Assembly: GCA_905235975.1 (NCBI GenBank)
Contig: CAJONT010000068.1
Location: 1-41,605, forward strand
Direction: 5' to 3'
From: an uncultured Prevotella sp.
Lineage (GTDB): Bacteria > Bacteroidota > Bacteroidia > Bacteroidales > Bacteroidaceae
DNA length: 41,605 nucleotides
The stretch's first letter is position 1; every line of letters starts with the position of its first letter. The notes under the pieces are model-generated. The model saw only the letters and a program-made list of their open reading frames with translations. It was not told the DNA's origin and ran no database searches. This document shows, piece by piece, positions 7,927 through 17,466 of this stretch. The translations under genes and the position numbers were made by a program.

Positions 7927-9846
7927 TTATTGTGCTTTCCTGATTAGGGTGATGTCGGTCACAGTGAACTGTAAGTCTGCGGGGCAGCCGCCGAGGTCGA
8001 ATATCAGCTTCACGGCAGCAGCATCCACACCCTTCGACAACTGTACGTTCTCGAAGCGGAGCACCTGTGCTTCTTCTTTCACCAACTTGATGTCGTTCTT
8101 GTAGATGAGCGTGTTGTCGTCGTCGTCCACCTGACAGAGTTTGATGGTGGCTCTCGGGGAGTCGACAGACGGTATCACCACGCACGAGAAGTCTACGAGG
8201 TCGGTGCCTGCTACGGCCAGTCCAGTGGTGTTGAAAGCGTTTTGTGCCTGCCATTCACTCACGGTGGCATCGCTGGCGGTGATAGTGTACACCTTGCCTC
8301 CATAAGTCTTCTCACCCACGGCAAATTCCGGGTTGCCTATCTGCTGCCAGCCGGCATCTGCCCACCAGAAACTCATGTTGAAGGCCTGCTCGGCATCCAC
8401 TTCCTTCCAGGCGTTGGCCGGGTCGTCGTAGTTGAACGGTGCATCGCCGCCGCCGTCGGCATGGTTCTTGAATACGATGTTGCGTATCTCAAGGTCGGTG
8501 TTGGCGGGACTGCCTCCGAAGTCGAACACAATCTTCACGCCGTTCACGTCGATACCGGTAAGATTGCCGGCAGAGATGACACGAGGCTCTCCTGCCTTAA
8601 GGCTTACGTTGGCATTGTAGAGGAGCAGGGTCTTCTCGGCATCGTCGTTGTCGAGCTCACAGATCTTCACGGTAGCTGCAGGGATGTCGGTAGAAGACTC
8701 GAGCACCACGGAGAAGTCGTACTGCTGGTCGGCAGCTGCCACCATGTCGGTGCGGAAGGTGAACTGGTTCTGCCACTGCATGTCGGTCTCGCCAGGATAC
8801 TGGATGGTGAACTTGTTGCCGTTGACGGTGTAAGCCGGGTCGCCATAGCCTTCCCAACTGCCGCCGTGGGCGTAATAGGTGGTAATCTCGTAGTTGCAGT
8901 TCTTGAACATGTTAAAGTCGGCATCGGCATCAAAACCGGGGAATCCGGCGGGAGTGGCCGACTGGCCTTCCTCCAGACTGGTGAGCATAAAGCGCCACGC
9001 AATGCCGCCGTTGTCGTAGATAAGGGTCATGGCGGTGTTCTCAATGCTCTCCACACGGAACGACGGGTTGTTCCACTGGTCGTCGTTGGAAATGTAGGGG
9101 AAGAGTGTCTGGGCAGGTAGCGTGAGCATCACGTCGTTGCCTTTGGCCTCAAATTTCCAGGTAGCTTCCTGCGTGTTCACAGGTGCCATGAAGTCATTGC
9201 CGTCGTTGGTGTTGTATTGGGAGAATACGGAACAGCCGGTATTCACGTATACGGTACCGCCAGCACCCGGATCATACACATACTTGCCGTCGGGTGTAAA
9301 GGTGATGCGGTCGTCGTAGACACCCCAGTCGGCTTTTTCGTCAGGAGAGGCCGACCACCACTCAGAGCCTGCCGTGCCCGAAGGACCGCAGCCCATGTGG
9401 CCGGGTTCGGCACGGTTGATGCGCCATGTCTTGCCCTCAGAGCCAGCCAGTGCTTTCTCATACGGACCGAAGTTGATCATCGTATTGTCGAGGTGGAAGG
9501 TCTTCGTCACCTCGGCGTCGCTCACACCGTTGCGGTTGCCTATGCGCAGCTTAATCTGGTAGTCGCCGGCATAGATGAAAGTGCGCTCTAAGGTGTTGAG
9601 GGTAGAGTAGACGTCGTTCTGGTTTTCAGTAACGGCGGGAATGTACCACAGAGGATATTGTCCGGTCTTCTCTGCTACTGTGGCTCTCACTGTGTTGGTA
9701 GTCTGGTCTACCTCAAGGGTGAAGTCCGTGCCCTCGATGGTCGGCTTCCCCGCCTCGTTGGCTCCGTCGAAGCTGTCGGGCGAACAGGCTGTCACAAGCA
9801 GTCCTGCAAATGAAGCTGCTGCGATATATTGAAACAGTTTTTTCAT
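7927..9846 (-). CDS. SusE-position surface glycan-binding lipoprotein with PKD-like N-terminus and two tandem CBM-like modules
   Basis: ORF 7927..9855; lipoprotein signal MKKLFQYIAAASFAGLLVTACSPD. Two similar C-terminal modules: FNMFKNCNYEIT...ATVKICELDNDD...KIVFDFGGSPANTDLEIRNIVF and FNMSFWWADAGW...ATIKLCQVDDDD...KLIFDLGGCPADLQFTVTDITL. Confidence 0.8.
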   Translation of the reverse strand: MKKLFQYIAAASFAGLLVTACSPDSFDGANEAGKPTIEGTDFTLEVDQTTNTVRATVAEKTGQYPLWYIPAVTENQNDVYSTLNTLERTFIYAGDYQIKLRIGNRNGVSDAEVTKTFHLDNTMINFGPYEKALAGSEGKTWRINRAEPGHMGCGPSGTAGSEWWSASPDEKADWGVYDDRITFTPDGKYVYDPGAGGTVYVNTGCSVFSQYNTNDGNDFMAPVNTQEATWKFEAKGNDVMLTLPAQTLFPYISNDDQWNNPSFRVESIENTAMTLIYDNGGIAWRFMLTSLEEGQSATPAGFPGFDADADFNMFKNCNYEITTYYAHGGSWEGYGDPAYTVNGNKFTIQYPGETDMQWQNQFTFRTDMVAAADQQYDFSVVLESSTDIPAATVKICELDNDDAEKTLLLYNANVSLKAGEPRVISAGNLTGIDVNGVKIVFDFGGSPANTDLEIRNIVFKNHADGGGDAPFNYDDPANAWKEVDAEQAFNMSFWWADAGWQQIGNPEFAVGEKTYGGKVYTITASDATVSEWQAQNAFNTTGLAVAGTDLVDFSCVVIPSVDSPRATIKLCQVDDDDNTLIYKNDIKLVKEEAQVLRFENVQLSKGVDAAAVKLIFDLGGCPADLQFTVTDITLIRKAQ

Positions 9847-9876
9847 AATCGTCATTGATTTTTACGTTGTTAATGT

Positions 9877-11394
9877 TTAGTAATCGTTCTGAACGAGAGC
9901 AGGGTAGTCGGAGTCGAGCTCAGCCTGTGCAATAGGTATGTATTTCTTCTTCGGCGTCCATGAGTTGGTGCGGTAGCCGTAGATGTCGGGCACAAGGACC
10001 GTAGCGGCCTTGCCTGTGCGCACGAGGTCCCAGTAGCGTTTTCCTTCGCCCACGAATTCGAGGCGGCGCTCCTGGATGATGTCGTCGAGGGTGACCGTAG
10101 AAAGGGTGTTCAGACCGGCACGGGTGCGCACCTCGTTCACATACTGTGCTGCGGTGGCATTGTTGCCGCCGGTGGCAAGCACCAGCTCGGCTGCGTTGAG
10201 CAGAGTCTCGGCATAGCGGTACACGCGCAGGTTGTTGTCGTAGTTGAGGTTGCTGTCGAAACCGGCATCGGCATTGTTGGCATTGCGCGGGAAGTATTTG
10301 TTCAGCCAGATATGGGTGTCTTCGTAGCGGTCGGTGTAGGTGGTGCCGCGCACGTCGAGACATGTGGCATCACGACGCTTGTCGGCAGGATCGTACATGT
10401 TGAAGGTCTCCACACAGATGGGCATGAATCCCCAACCGTCGCCGTCGAAACCGAACTCATTCAGATAATGGAAACCGTTGGGACCTATCAGCGTAGGCAG
10501 TACCGTGCCGCCGGTAGCCAAGGGGCTGCTCCAGCCGCGGTCGTTATTGGCATCCTCATAGTTGATCTCCCAAATCGATTCTGAGCACCATTCGCCCTCT
10601 GTCTTCCAGATGTTGGCGAAATCCGGGTTCAGCTTATAGTCGCTGCCGCTGATGAGCTCCTGCATGAATCCCAAAGCCTTTGAATAGCGGGATGCATCGT
10701 TCTGGTACATTACCATCTCGGCGAACATCATATAGGCCATGGCCTGAGAAACGCGGCCGCAGTTGGCATCATCCCATTTCATGGGAAGCGATTTCATTTC
10801 AATTACTTCCTCGAGTTCTCTGATAAGCTCGTTGTACACCTCGTCGGCTTTGTACTGCTTGGTGGTGTAGGGAGATGAGAGGTTTTCAAGGTAGAAGGGG
10901 ATGTTGCCGAAGTAGTGCCACAGGTTGTTGTAGTAGTACACGCGGAGCAGACGAGCCTGAGCCTCATAGCTGGCACGGTTGCTGGCGGTAAGGTCGGCCC
11001 AGTCGAGATATTTGAGCAGGTCGTTGCAGCGTTTCACACCCGAGTAGTCCACTGTCCAGAGCGAACTGAGGGTGTTGTTCGCGTCGGCCTCAAAGTTGGC
11101 GAGCATGTGCCAGTTCTGCATGTCACCACGGTTGGCACCACCCACGAACACGTTGTCGCTCAGAATCTCTGCGTCAATGTTGAGGGCATTGTACTGTCCC
11201 AGTCCCCAGTCGGGCCAGTGGATGGGGTCATAGGCGGCATAGAGTGCCTCTTGTATGTGTGCGTCGTTGACGTAGTATTCCTCAAGGGGCTCACCGCCAG
11301 GGTTGGTCACGTCAAGGAAGTCTTCGCTGCAGCTTGTGGTGAGCAGGGCTCCGGCAGCTACCAGACAAATGGCGATATATTTATTTGCTTTCAT
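9877..11394 (-). CDS. SusD/RagB family nutrient-binding outer-membrane lipoprotein
   Basis: ORF to 11424; likely start MKANKYIAICLVAAGALLTTSCSEDFLD. C-terminal RYAETLLNAAELVLATGG...VRTRAGL...DDIIQERRLEFVGEGKRYWDLVRTGKA is SusD-typical. Confidence 0.95.
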   Translation of the reverse strand: MKANKYIAICLVAAGALLTTSCSEDFLDVTNPGGEPLEEYYVNDAHIQEALYAAYDPIHWPDWGLGQYNALNIDAEILSDNVFVGGANRGDMQNWHMLANFEADANNTLSSLWTVDYSGVKRCNDLLKYLDWADLTASNRASYEAQARLLRVYYYNNLWHYFGNIPFYLENLSSPYTTKQYKADEVYNELIRELEEVIEMKSLPMKWDDANCGRVSQAMAYMMFAEMVMYQNDASRYSKALGFMQELISGSDYKLNPDFANIWKTEGEWCSESIWEINYEDANNDRGWSSPLATGGTVLPTLIGPNGFHYLNEFGFDGDGWGFMPICVETFNMYDPADKRRDATCLDVRGTTYTDRYEDTHIWLNKYFPRNANNADAGFDSNLNYDNNLRVYRYAETLLNAAELVLATGGNNATAAQYVNEVRTRAGLNTLSTVTLDDIIQERRLEFVGEGKRYWDLVRTGKAATVLVPDIYGYRTNSWTPKKKYIPIAQAELDSDYPALVQNDY

Positions 11395-11445
11395 ATTGTC
11401 GATAAATTGTTTCGTTTGTTTCATACGGTATGATAGGGACTTTCC

Positions 11446-14400
11446 TTAGAAGGTGATGTTGAATCCGACGGTGTAGGTGCGTGCCTGCGGATAGATACCA
11501 CGGTCAATGCCGAGAGAGGTGCCGCCTGATGAGATTTCAGGATCAAAGCCCCAGTACTTGGTCCAGGTAACCAGATTCTCTGCCATCAAGAAGATGCGGA
11601 GACGGTCCACATAGAAGGTGCGTGTGAGATTCTGCGGAACTGTGTAGCCCAGCGAGATGTTCTTGATGCGGCAGTAGGAGGCGTCGTGGATGTAGAGGTC
11701 GCTCATGCGCCAGTTTACATCGTCGCCCAGTCGCAGCATAGGATATTTGTTCGAGGTGCCGGGACCTGTCCAGCGGTCGAGCATCCAGGTGGGGAAGTTG
11801 CCGGAGTAGACATCGCTGCGGTAGGTACCGTCGAGCACGTCGGCACCGCTCACACCCTGCAGGAAGATGTTGAAGTCGAAGCCTTTCCATTCGGCATTGA
11901 AATTGAGACCGAAGGTCCAGGAGGGCGTGCCGTTACCGATGTTGGTGCGGTCCTCGGGGGTAATCTCACCGTCGCCGTTCACATCCACGAAGCGTACGAA
12001 ACCGGGACGTGCATCGGGCTGGATGAGGCCGCCGTTGTTGTTGGTGTAGGCGTTCACCTCATCCCATGTCTGGAAGATACCGTCGGTCTTGTAGCCGAAG
12101 AAGTACGGGAAGGGCTCGCCGTTCATGGCGCGTGTGCCGCCGCCGCTGATACCCTGAATGCCGTCAAGGTCGAGATAGCCGGTGTCGTTACCCAGGTTCT
12201 TCAGCTCGTTGTGCAGATAGGTGGCGTTGCCCTTGATGGCGAAGCGTGCATCGGCAATATGGAACTTATAGCCAAGTTCGAACTCCACACCAGAGTTTTC
12301 CATGTCGCCGACGTTGCCGATAGGCTTCGTCTCACCCACATAGCTCGGGATGGGCTGGGTGAGCAGCATGCCGTTGGTCTTCTTCTTGTAGTAGTCGACA
12401 GTGAAGGTCACGGCATTGTCCAGGAAGCCGAGGTCGATACCGATGTCGGTCTGCTCGCTCTCTTCCCACTTCAGGTCGGGATTGGCAAGGCCGTTGGCCT
12501 TCGAACCGATAAATTTCGTGGCATCCTTGCCAAACAGCACGTTGTTGCCCATAGAGGTGTTCACGGTGTAGCGGAAGTCACCGATTTCCTCGTTACCGTT
12601 CTTACCCCAACTGGCACGCACCTTGGCGGTGGACAGCCAGTCGGCTTTGCCTTCCATGAAAGTCTCGTTGCGGAGGTTCCAACCTAAAGAGATGGAGGGG
12701 AAGGTGGCATAGCGGTTGTTGGTACCGAAGCGGCTTGAACCGTCACGGCGTACGGTGGCCTGCAGCATGTAGCGCTCAGCGTAGTTGTAGCTCAAACGGG
12801 CGAAGAGGGAGCTCAGTGTGTGCTCGGCCCAGGGAGAGCCTGACACGCCAAACTGAGCAATGCCGTCTACCACGTCGCCGGTAGAGTAGTCGATGGAGGG
12901 CTTCTCGGGATTCACCAGGTTCCAGCGGCTGCCTGACAGATAGTCGCCCTTGCTCTTCATGGCCGACTGACCGAGCACCACTGCGAAGCTGTGGTCGCCG
13001 AAGGTCTTGTCGTAGGTAAGGGTGTTCTCAAGCTGCCATGTGGTACTCTGGTATTTACCTGAATATGCACTTGTGTGCTCTATCTTGTTGTTGCCGGAAA
13101 GGTAGTAGAGCGAGGTGTCGGCACCGTCATAGCCCCAGAAGGCAAGGTCGGCACTGTAATTGAAGTGGTACTTCAGGTTGTCCCACAACTGCAGGTCGAT
13201 GACAAACTGTGGCACGAACTTGTGCGTCCAGTTCTTTGAGGAAGGTACTTGGAGCATGGCTATAGGGTTGTTCATCTCCTGATACGAACCGATGTAGTTG
13301 GGGATGGTGTACGGGTCGCCGTTGCTGTCGCGAAGCAGGTCGTAGCTGCTGTAGTTGTCTATCTGACGTTGGGCAATGTCGCCTTTCAGGGTGACAGGCA
13401 GCAGAGGTGACATGTAGAGTGCAGAACCTAAGATGGAACCATACTCGGAATTCTCGCCGATGCCGGTCGACTTGATGCGTGAGTACGACAGGTTCACCGT
13501 AACGTCGAGTTTGTTCGCGTAGCTGCGCTCGTTCGATACGTCGAACACATTATATATATTGTTCGAACGGAGCGACATACGCTCATAGTTTGATTTGTCG
13601 TAGTTACCGCCGATGATACCTTCTTGCGAGTAGTAGCTCAAGGAAAGGAAGTAGTTGACGCGGTCGGTAGCGCCGCTGATGCTAACGTCATGGTTCTGTA
13701 CGGGAGCATCGTCGTTAAACACGAGGTCTTGCCAGTCGGTACCGAATCCGTTGATGGGATCGCCGTTGGCGTCAACCAGGTTGTAGGGGTCTGCATAAAG
13801 CGGGGCTGCACCGCCGTTGGTGTACAGCTCGTTCTGGAGGATAGCGTAGTCGGTGGCACTCGTCACGTCTCTCTTGCGCCATGCACTCTGCCAACCCTGT
13901 GAGAAGTTGTAGCTTATGTTGGCCTTGCCCTTCTTTCCCTTCTTGGTGGTGACGAGAATCACACCATTGGCGGCACGTGCACCATAGATGGCACCGGAAG
14001 CAGCATCCTTCAGCACCTCTATCGACTCAATGTCGTTGGGGTTCAGGTAGTCGATACCGCCCTGTCCCATCGGCATGCCGTCGACAATGTAGAGGGGGTC
14101 GCTATAGTTGATGGTACCGGCACCACGGATGCGCACCTTAGGAGCTGCACCAGGCTGACCGGAACTGGAGGTCACGTTCACACCGGCTGCCAGACCCTTC
14201 AACGCGTTGTCCACACGCACGGGTGTCTTGCCTTCCAAGTCTTCGGCCGACACTTTGGCGATAGAGGCGGTCACCACGCTCTTCTTTTGCACGCCGTAGC
14301 CGATGACCACCACGTCGTTCAGTGTCTGCTGGTCTTCTTTCAACACGATATTCATGTTCTTCCTGGCGGGCACTTCCTGTGTCTCATATCCAATGTAGGA

Positions 14401-14610
14401 GATGATGAGGATTTTGCCGTCGGCGACATCGAGCGAGAAATGTCCGTCGAGGTCGGTGACGGTACCGTTCTTCGCGTTTCCGCTCTCGATGACGGAAGCT
14501 CCAATAATGGGCTCTCCCGTCTCGTCAGTCACAGTGCCCGTTGATTGGGCAAAGGCTGTTATCGACATGATGAATGCCGACAACAGAAAGAGTAACCTTG
14601 TTTTTTTCAT
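11446..14610 (-). CDS. SusC/RagA family TonB-linked outer-membrane receptor
   Basis: 1054 aa. Carboxypeptidase-regulatory N-terminus (GTVTDETGEPIIGASVI), plug motifs DVVVIGYGVQKK, VRIRGAGTINYSDPLYIVDGMP, YGARAANGVILVTTKKGKKG, barrel ending YPQARTYTVGFNITF. Confidence 0.97.
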   Translation of the reverse strand: MKKTRLLFLLSAFIMSITAFAQSTGTVTDETGEPIIGASVIESGNAKNGTVTDLDGHFSLDVADGKILIISYIGYETQEVPARKNMNIVLKEDQQTLNDVVVIGYGVQKKSVVTASIAKVSAEDLEGKTPVRVDNALKGLAAGVNVTSSSGQPGAAPKVRIRGAGTINYSDPLYIVDGMPMGQGGIDYLNPNDIESIEVLKDAASGAIYGARAANGVILVTTKKGKKGKANISYNFSQGWQSAWRKRDVTSATDYAILQNELYTNGGAAPLYADPYNLVDANGDPINGFGTDWQDLVFNDDAPVQNHDVSISGATDRVNYFLSLSYYSQEGIIGGNYDKSNYERMSLRSNNIYNVFDVSNERSYANKLDVTVNLSYSRIKSTGIGENSEYGSILGSALYMSPLLPVTLKGDIAQRQIDNYSSYDLLRDSNGDPYTIPNYIGSYQEMNNPIAMLQVPSSKNWTHKFVPQFVIDLQLWDNLKYHFNYSADLAFWGYDGADTSLYYLSGNNKIEHTSAYSGKYQSTTWQLENTLTYDKTFGDHSFAVVLGQSAMKSKGDYLSGSRWNLVNPEKPSIDYSTGDVVDGIAQFGVSGSPWAEHTLSSLFARLSYNYAERYMLQATVRRDGSSRFGTNNRYATFPSISLGWNLRNETFMEGKADWLSTAKVRASWGKNGNEEIGDFRYTVNTSMGNNVLFGKDATKFIGSKANGLANPDLKWEESEQTDIGIDLGFLDNAVTFTVDYYKKKTNGMLLTQPIPSYVGETKPIGNVGDMENSGVEFELGYKFHIADARFAIKGNATYLHNELKNLGNDTGYLDLDGIQGISGGGTRAMNGEPFPYFFGYKTDGIFQTWDEVNAYTNNNGGLIQPDARPGFVRFVDVNGDGEITPEDRTNIGNGTPSWTFGLNFNAEWKGFDFNIFLQGVSGADVLDGTYRSDVYSGNFPTWMLDRWTGPGTSNKYPMLRLGDDVNWRMSDLYIHDASYCRIKNISLGYTVPQNLTRTFYVDRLRIFLMAENLVTWTKYWGFDPEISSGGTSLGIDRGIYPQARTYTVGFNITF

Positions 14611-14669
14611 GTGTTTTATGTTTAAATCAGAATAATAGGTGCAATTTATGGATTTAGGTCTTTACAAGG

Positions 14670-14677
14670 CAAAAATA
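14670..14677 (-). promoter_or_regulatory. -7 box (TATTTTTG) upstream of susC
   Basis: Minus strand TATTTTTG 60 nt upstream of the SusC ATG. No clear TTTG -33 element. Confidence 0.45.
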
Positions 14678-14833
14678 TAAAGAAATGTGGTGACGCTTTC
14701 CCGTAATTAACTGAAAAGTGGATTTTAGTGCTCTTTGATTTCTTGTTAATCTATTGAAAATAAGTGAATTATAAAAATTATATAAAATGAAAATGGTGGA
14801 TGAGGTATAGAGGCCTATGGATGGTTTTTCAGA

Positions 14834-17215
14834 CTATTCCCAGGTGTTTCTCAAGCGAAACGAGGCTTGGCGTAGCTTGTTGAGCAGCGGTTGCAGCATT
14901 TGGGTGTGGGCAGCCACAAACTGCTCCACCAGCTTGCGTGCCTCGGGGCTGTGGTGACCTGAGAGGAGCGACTGGCACCAATTAAGAGGAAAGAAAATGT
15001 CGCCCGTGCGCTGCACTTCTTCGAGGGCTTCGAGGGCGGGTAGGATATAGCGGTTGCTCATCGGCTCGCGCAGCGGGTGGTTGAGCAACGAAAGAAGTGC
15101 GGCGGCATGGGGCTCCACGGAGCGGTTCTCCTTCTGCAGGAGGGAGTCGAAGAGGGCTTGCTGTATCGTCGTGTCAGGGGTGCAGCCGCGGCTCACGAAG
15201 TCGAATTCACGCAGCAGGTCGGCATCGCTCATGCGGCTGCGCTGCGTGTCAAGGATCTGCTGCCAAAGCTCTGGCTTGAGGATGGCGAGTTGGTACGACA
15301 TGCGCATATAGTCGACTTCACTGAACAGTGGCTCGCTTTGGTCTCGCCAGATGTGGTACAGGCTGTCGGCCATCTGCGGGGAAGTGGCCGTGCGGCTGAG
15401 ACCTTGCAGCACTTGACGGCGCAGTGCGGGACGGTCGGTCTCGCATCCTGTACGGTAGAGACGGCTTTCCATGAAGGCACGGCTTTCTCCTTCGGTCTCA
15501 CCGATGATGTCGAGCAGCATACTGCTGCAGGTGGAGGCCACGAGGGCATTTTCTTGACCCTGCAGACCATGGAGAAGGGTCTCAAAGGCTTCTTCGCGGC
15601 TCAATTTGTGGTCCAGCCAACTTTCATAGAGATACAGCGTGGCGGCATAGCGCTTGGTCTCAGGCAGTTGATGCCAGTGCTGTGTGTACCATTGCAGTTG
15701 AGAGGCCGACAGCTCATAGTGACCATAGGCAAAGGGGGCGATGTCCGTATCCTGAGAGATGATAGGCACGGGCTTGAGTCCTTTTTCCTTCACCCATTGT
15801 GTATCGAAGTCTCTTATGGAAGCAGTGGGGTTCTCTCTGTCGAATATGTCGATAAGGTCGTCCCATGTGGCGTTGCTGTATGCATATGTGTGCAGATACG
15901 TCTGCAGCGCCTTCCTGAAGGCCGAGGTCCCCATTCGTTCCTCCAACTGGCGCATCATGATGGGTGCCTTGTGGTAGATGATGTTGCCGTAGAGTTGGCC
16001 GGCATCCTGCAGGTTGTCGAGCGGTTGTTGTATGGGATGGGTGCCGTCGGTACGGTCGGTTTCAAGTGCCGGCCTGTAGTGTGTCTTGATAAAGTTGAGG
16101 TCGTGGTTGATGTCGGGAAACTGCTCACGGGCTATCTTGTCGGCCATGAAATTGGCGAACACTTCCTTGGTCCATACATCGTTGAACCAGCGCATGGTGA
16201 CAAGGTCGCCGAACCAGAGGTGGGAGGTCTCATGGGCCAGCAGGTTGAGACGGTTCAGCTCCTCGTCGAGGGTGGGGTGCTCTCCAAGGAACACGGTCCG
16301 GTCGCGCAGTTGTATGCAACCGGGATGCTCCATGCCGCCAAACTGGTAGCCGGGCAATATGACTATGCCGTATTTCTGGAAGGGCTGCGAGATGCCTGTA
16401 TAGTCTTCGAGCCACCGCAATGACAGGGCAATCTGGTCGAAAACAGTGTCTAATTGTGCCACCTTCTGCGGGTCTTTCTCACGGTATAGGGCTGTAAGCC
16501 GGCGCCCGTCGCGCTCCACAGTCTTGGTGGCAAAGCGTCCTGCGGTGAACGAAAAGAGGTAGGTGGGGAGCGGGTCGGAAGGGCGGAAGACCATCTGCTG
16601 GGTCTCCGTGTCTGTCTTCGCGAGGCTCTCTGCATCGGCGTTGCTTAGGGCGGTCCATTCTGCAGGCAGGGTGAGGGTGAGCGAAAAGCGGGCCTTGATG
16701 TCGGGCTGGTCGAAGCACGGGAACACCGACCGGGCGTGGTCGGGCACAAAGAGCGTGTAGAGGTAATCATCATTACGGTTCAGCGCCTTGTCGCCGCTCA
16801 CGAAGTGCATGTGCAGGCGGTTCCTCTTGCCTTTCTTGAGCAGCGTGCGGCTCACCACGATGTGCTCATCACGGTAGTCGGCCGTTCGTTTCTTGCCGTT
16901 CACCTCAATGGCATTGTCCTCCAACTGTCCTTGAAAATCAAGTTGCAGGTCGTCTTTGCCTTTCCACACGAAGGAAATCTCTGCCGAGCCCGTCACGGGC
17001 ACCGACTTTTCCGAGGGCAGGCGGAAGTGGAGCGTGTAGTGCACATCGTCGAGCTGAGCCTGCCGCTGCACGGCCAGTGCTTGGCTCACGCCCGGCACCA
17101 CGGTCACATGTGCCCCTGTAGGTTGGCTGTTGTCCGGATACAGGCGAAGTCCTTCTCCCGCGGCATCCGTCGCAAAGAGCAAAACCGTCAGTAGGCAGGT
17201 GAAAAATTTGGTCAT
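14834..17215 (-). CDS. M1 family (aminopeptidase N-like) metallopeptidase
   Basis: 793 aa with signal peptide. Zinc motif HETSHLWFGDLVTMRWFNDVWTKE (HExxH-x18-E) and GGMEH in place of GAMEN. Confidence 0.92.
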   Translation of the reverse strand: MTKFFTCLLTVLLFATDAAGEGLRLYPDNSQPTGAHVTVVPGVSQALAVQRQAQLDDVHYTLHFRLPSEKSVPVTGSAEISFVWKGKDDLQLDFQGQLEDNAIEVNGKKRTADYRDEHIVVSRTLLKKGKRNRLHMHFVSGDKALNRNDDYLYTLFVPDHARSVFPCFDQPDIKARFSLTLTLPAEWTALSNADAESLAKTDTETQQMVFRPSDPLPTYLFSFTAGRFATKTVERDGRRLTALYREKDPQKVAQLDTVFDQIALSLRWLEDYTGISQPFQKYGIVILPGYQFGGMEHPGCIQLRDRTVFLGEHPTLDEELNRLNLLAHETSHLWFGDLVTMRWFNDVWTKEVFANFMADKIAREQFPDINHDLNFIKTHYRPALETDRTDGTHPIQQPLDNLQDAGQLYGNIIYHKAPIMMRQLEERMGTSAFRKALQTYLHTYAYSNATWDDLIDIFDRENPTASIRDFDTQWVKEKGLKPVPIISQDTDIAPFAYGHYELSASQLQWYTQHWHQLPETKRYAATLYLYESWLDHKLSREEAFETLLHGLQGQENALVASTCSSMLLDIIGETEGESRAFMESRLYRTGCETDRPALRRQVLQGLSRTATSPQMADSLYHIWRDQSEPLFSEVDYMRMSYQLAILKPELWQQILDTQRSRMSDADLLREFDFVSRGCTPDTTIQQALFDSLLQKENRSVEPHAAALLSLLNHPLREPMSNRYILPALEALEEVQRTGDIFFPLNWCQSLLSGHHSPEARKLVEQFVAAHTQMLQPLLNKLRQASFRLRNTWE

Positions 17216-17243
17216 GGCGTAATCTTATGGGCTCCCTTTCCTG

Positions 17244-17251
17244 CAAAGATA
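17244..17251 (-). promoter_or_regulatory. -7 box (TATCTTTG) upstream of the M1 peptidase
   Basis: Minus strand TATCTTTG about 29 nt upstream of the ATG at 17215. Confidence 0.5.
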
Positions 17252-17466
17252 ACGAAAATACCCGTATTGCGGTGGTGCTTTTACCGAAAAATTGCTTCAA
17301 AGGCTTTTTTTTCACATAATTGTTGACAATCTGCTTTTTTTTCACAGAAATACAATGTGGTGTCCTTTTTTTTTGTATATTTGCCCATGTAAGACCGACT
17401 GTGCGAAAGCCGCAGGTAGTGGATGGAAATGTGCAGTCGTGTGAGGTGCATCTAAATTCGCATGAC

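Noticed and set aside
11686-12687. 333-aa plus-strand ORF opposite SusC
   Set aside because: Antisense shadow of a well-supported SusC gene.
15077-16423. 448-aa plus-strand ORF opposite the M1 peptidase
   Set aside because: Antisense shadow; the M1 frame carries the HExxH-x18-E motif.
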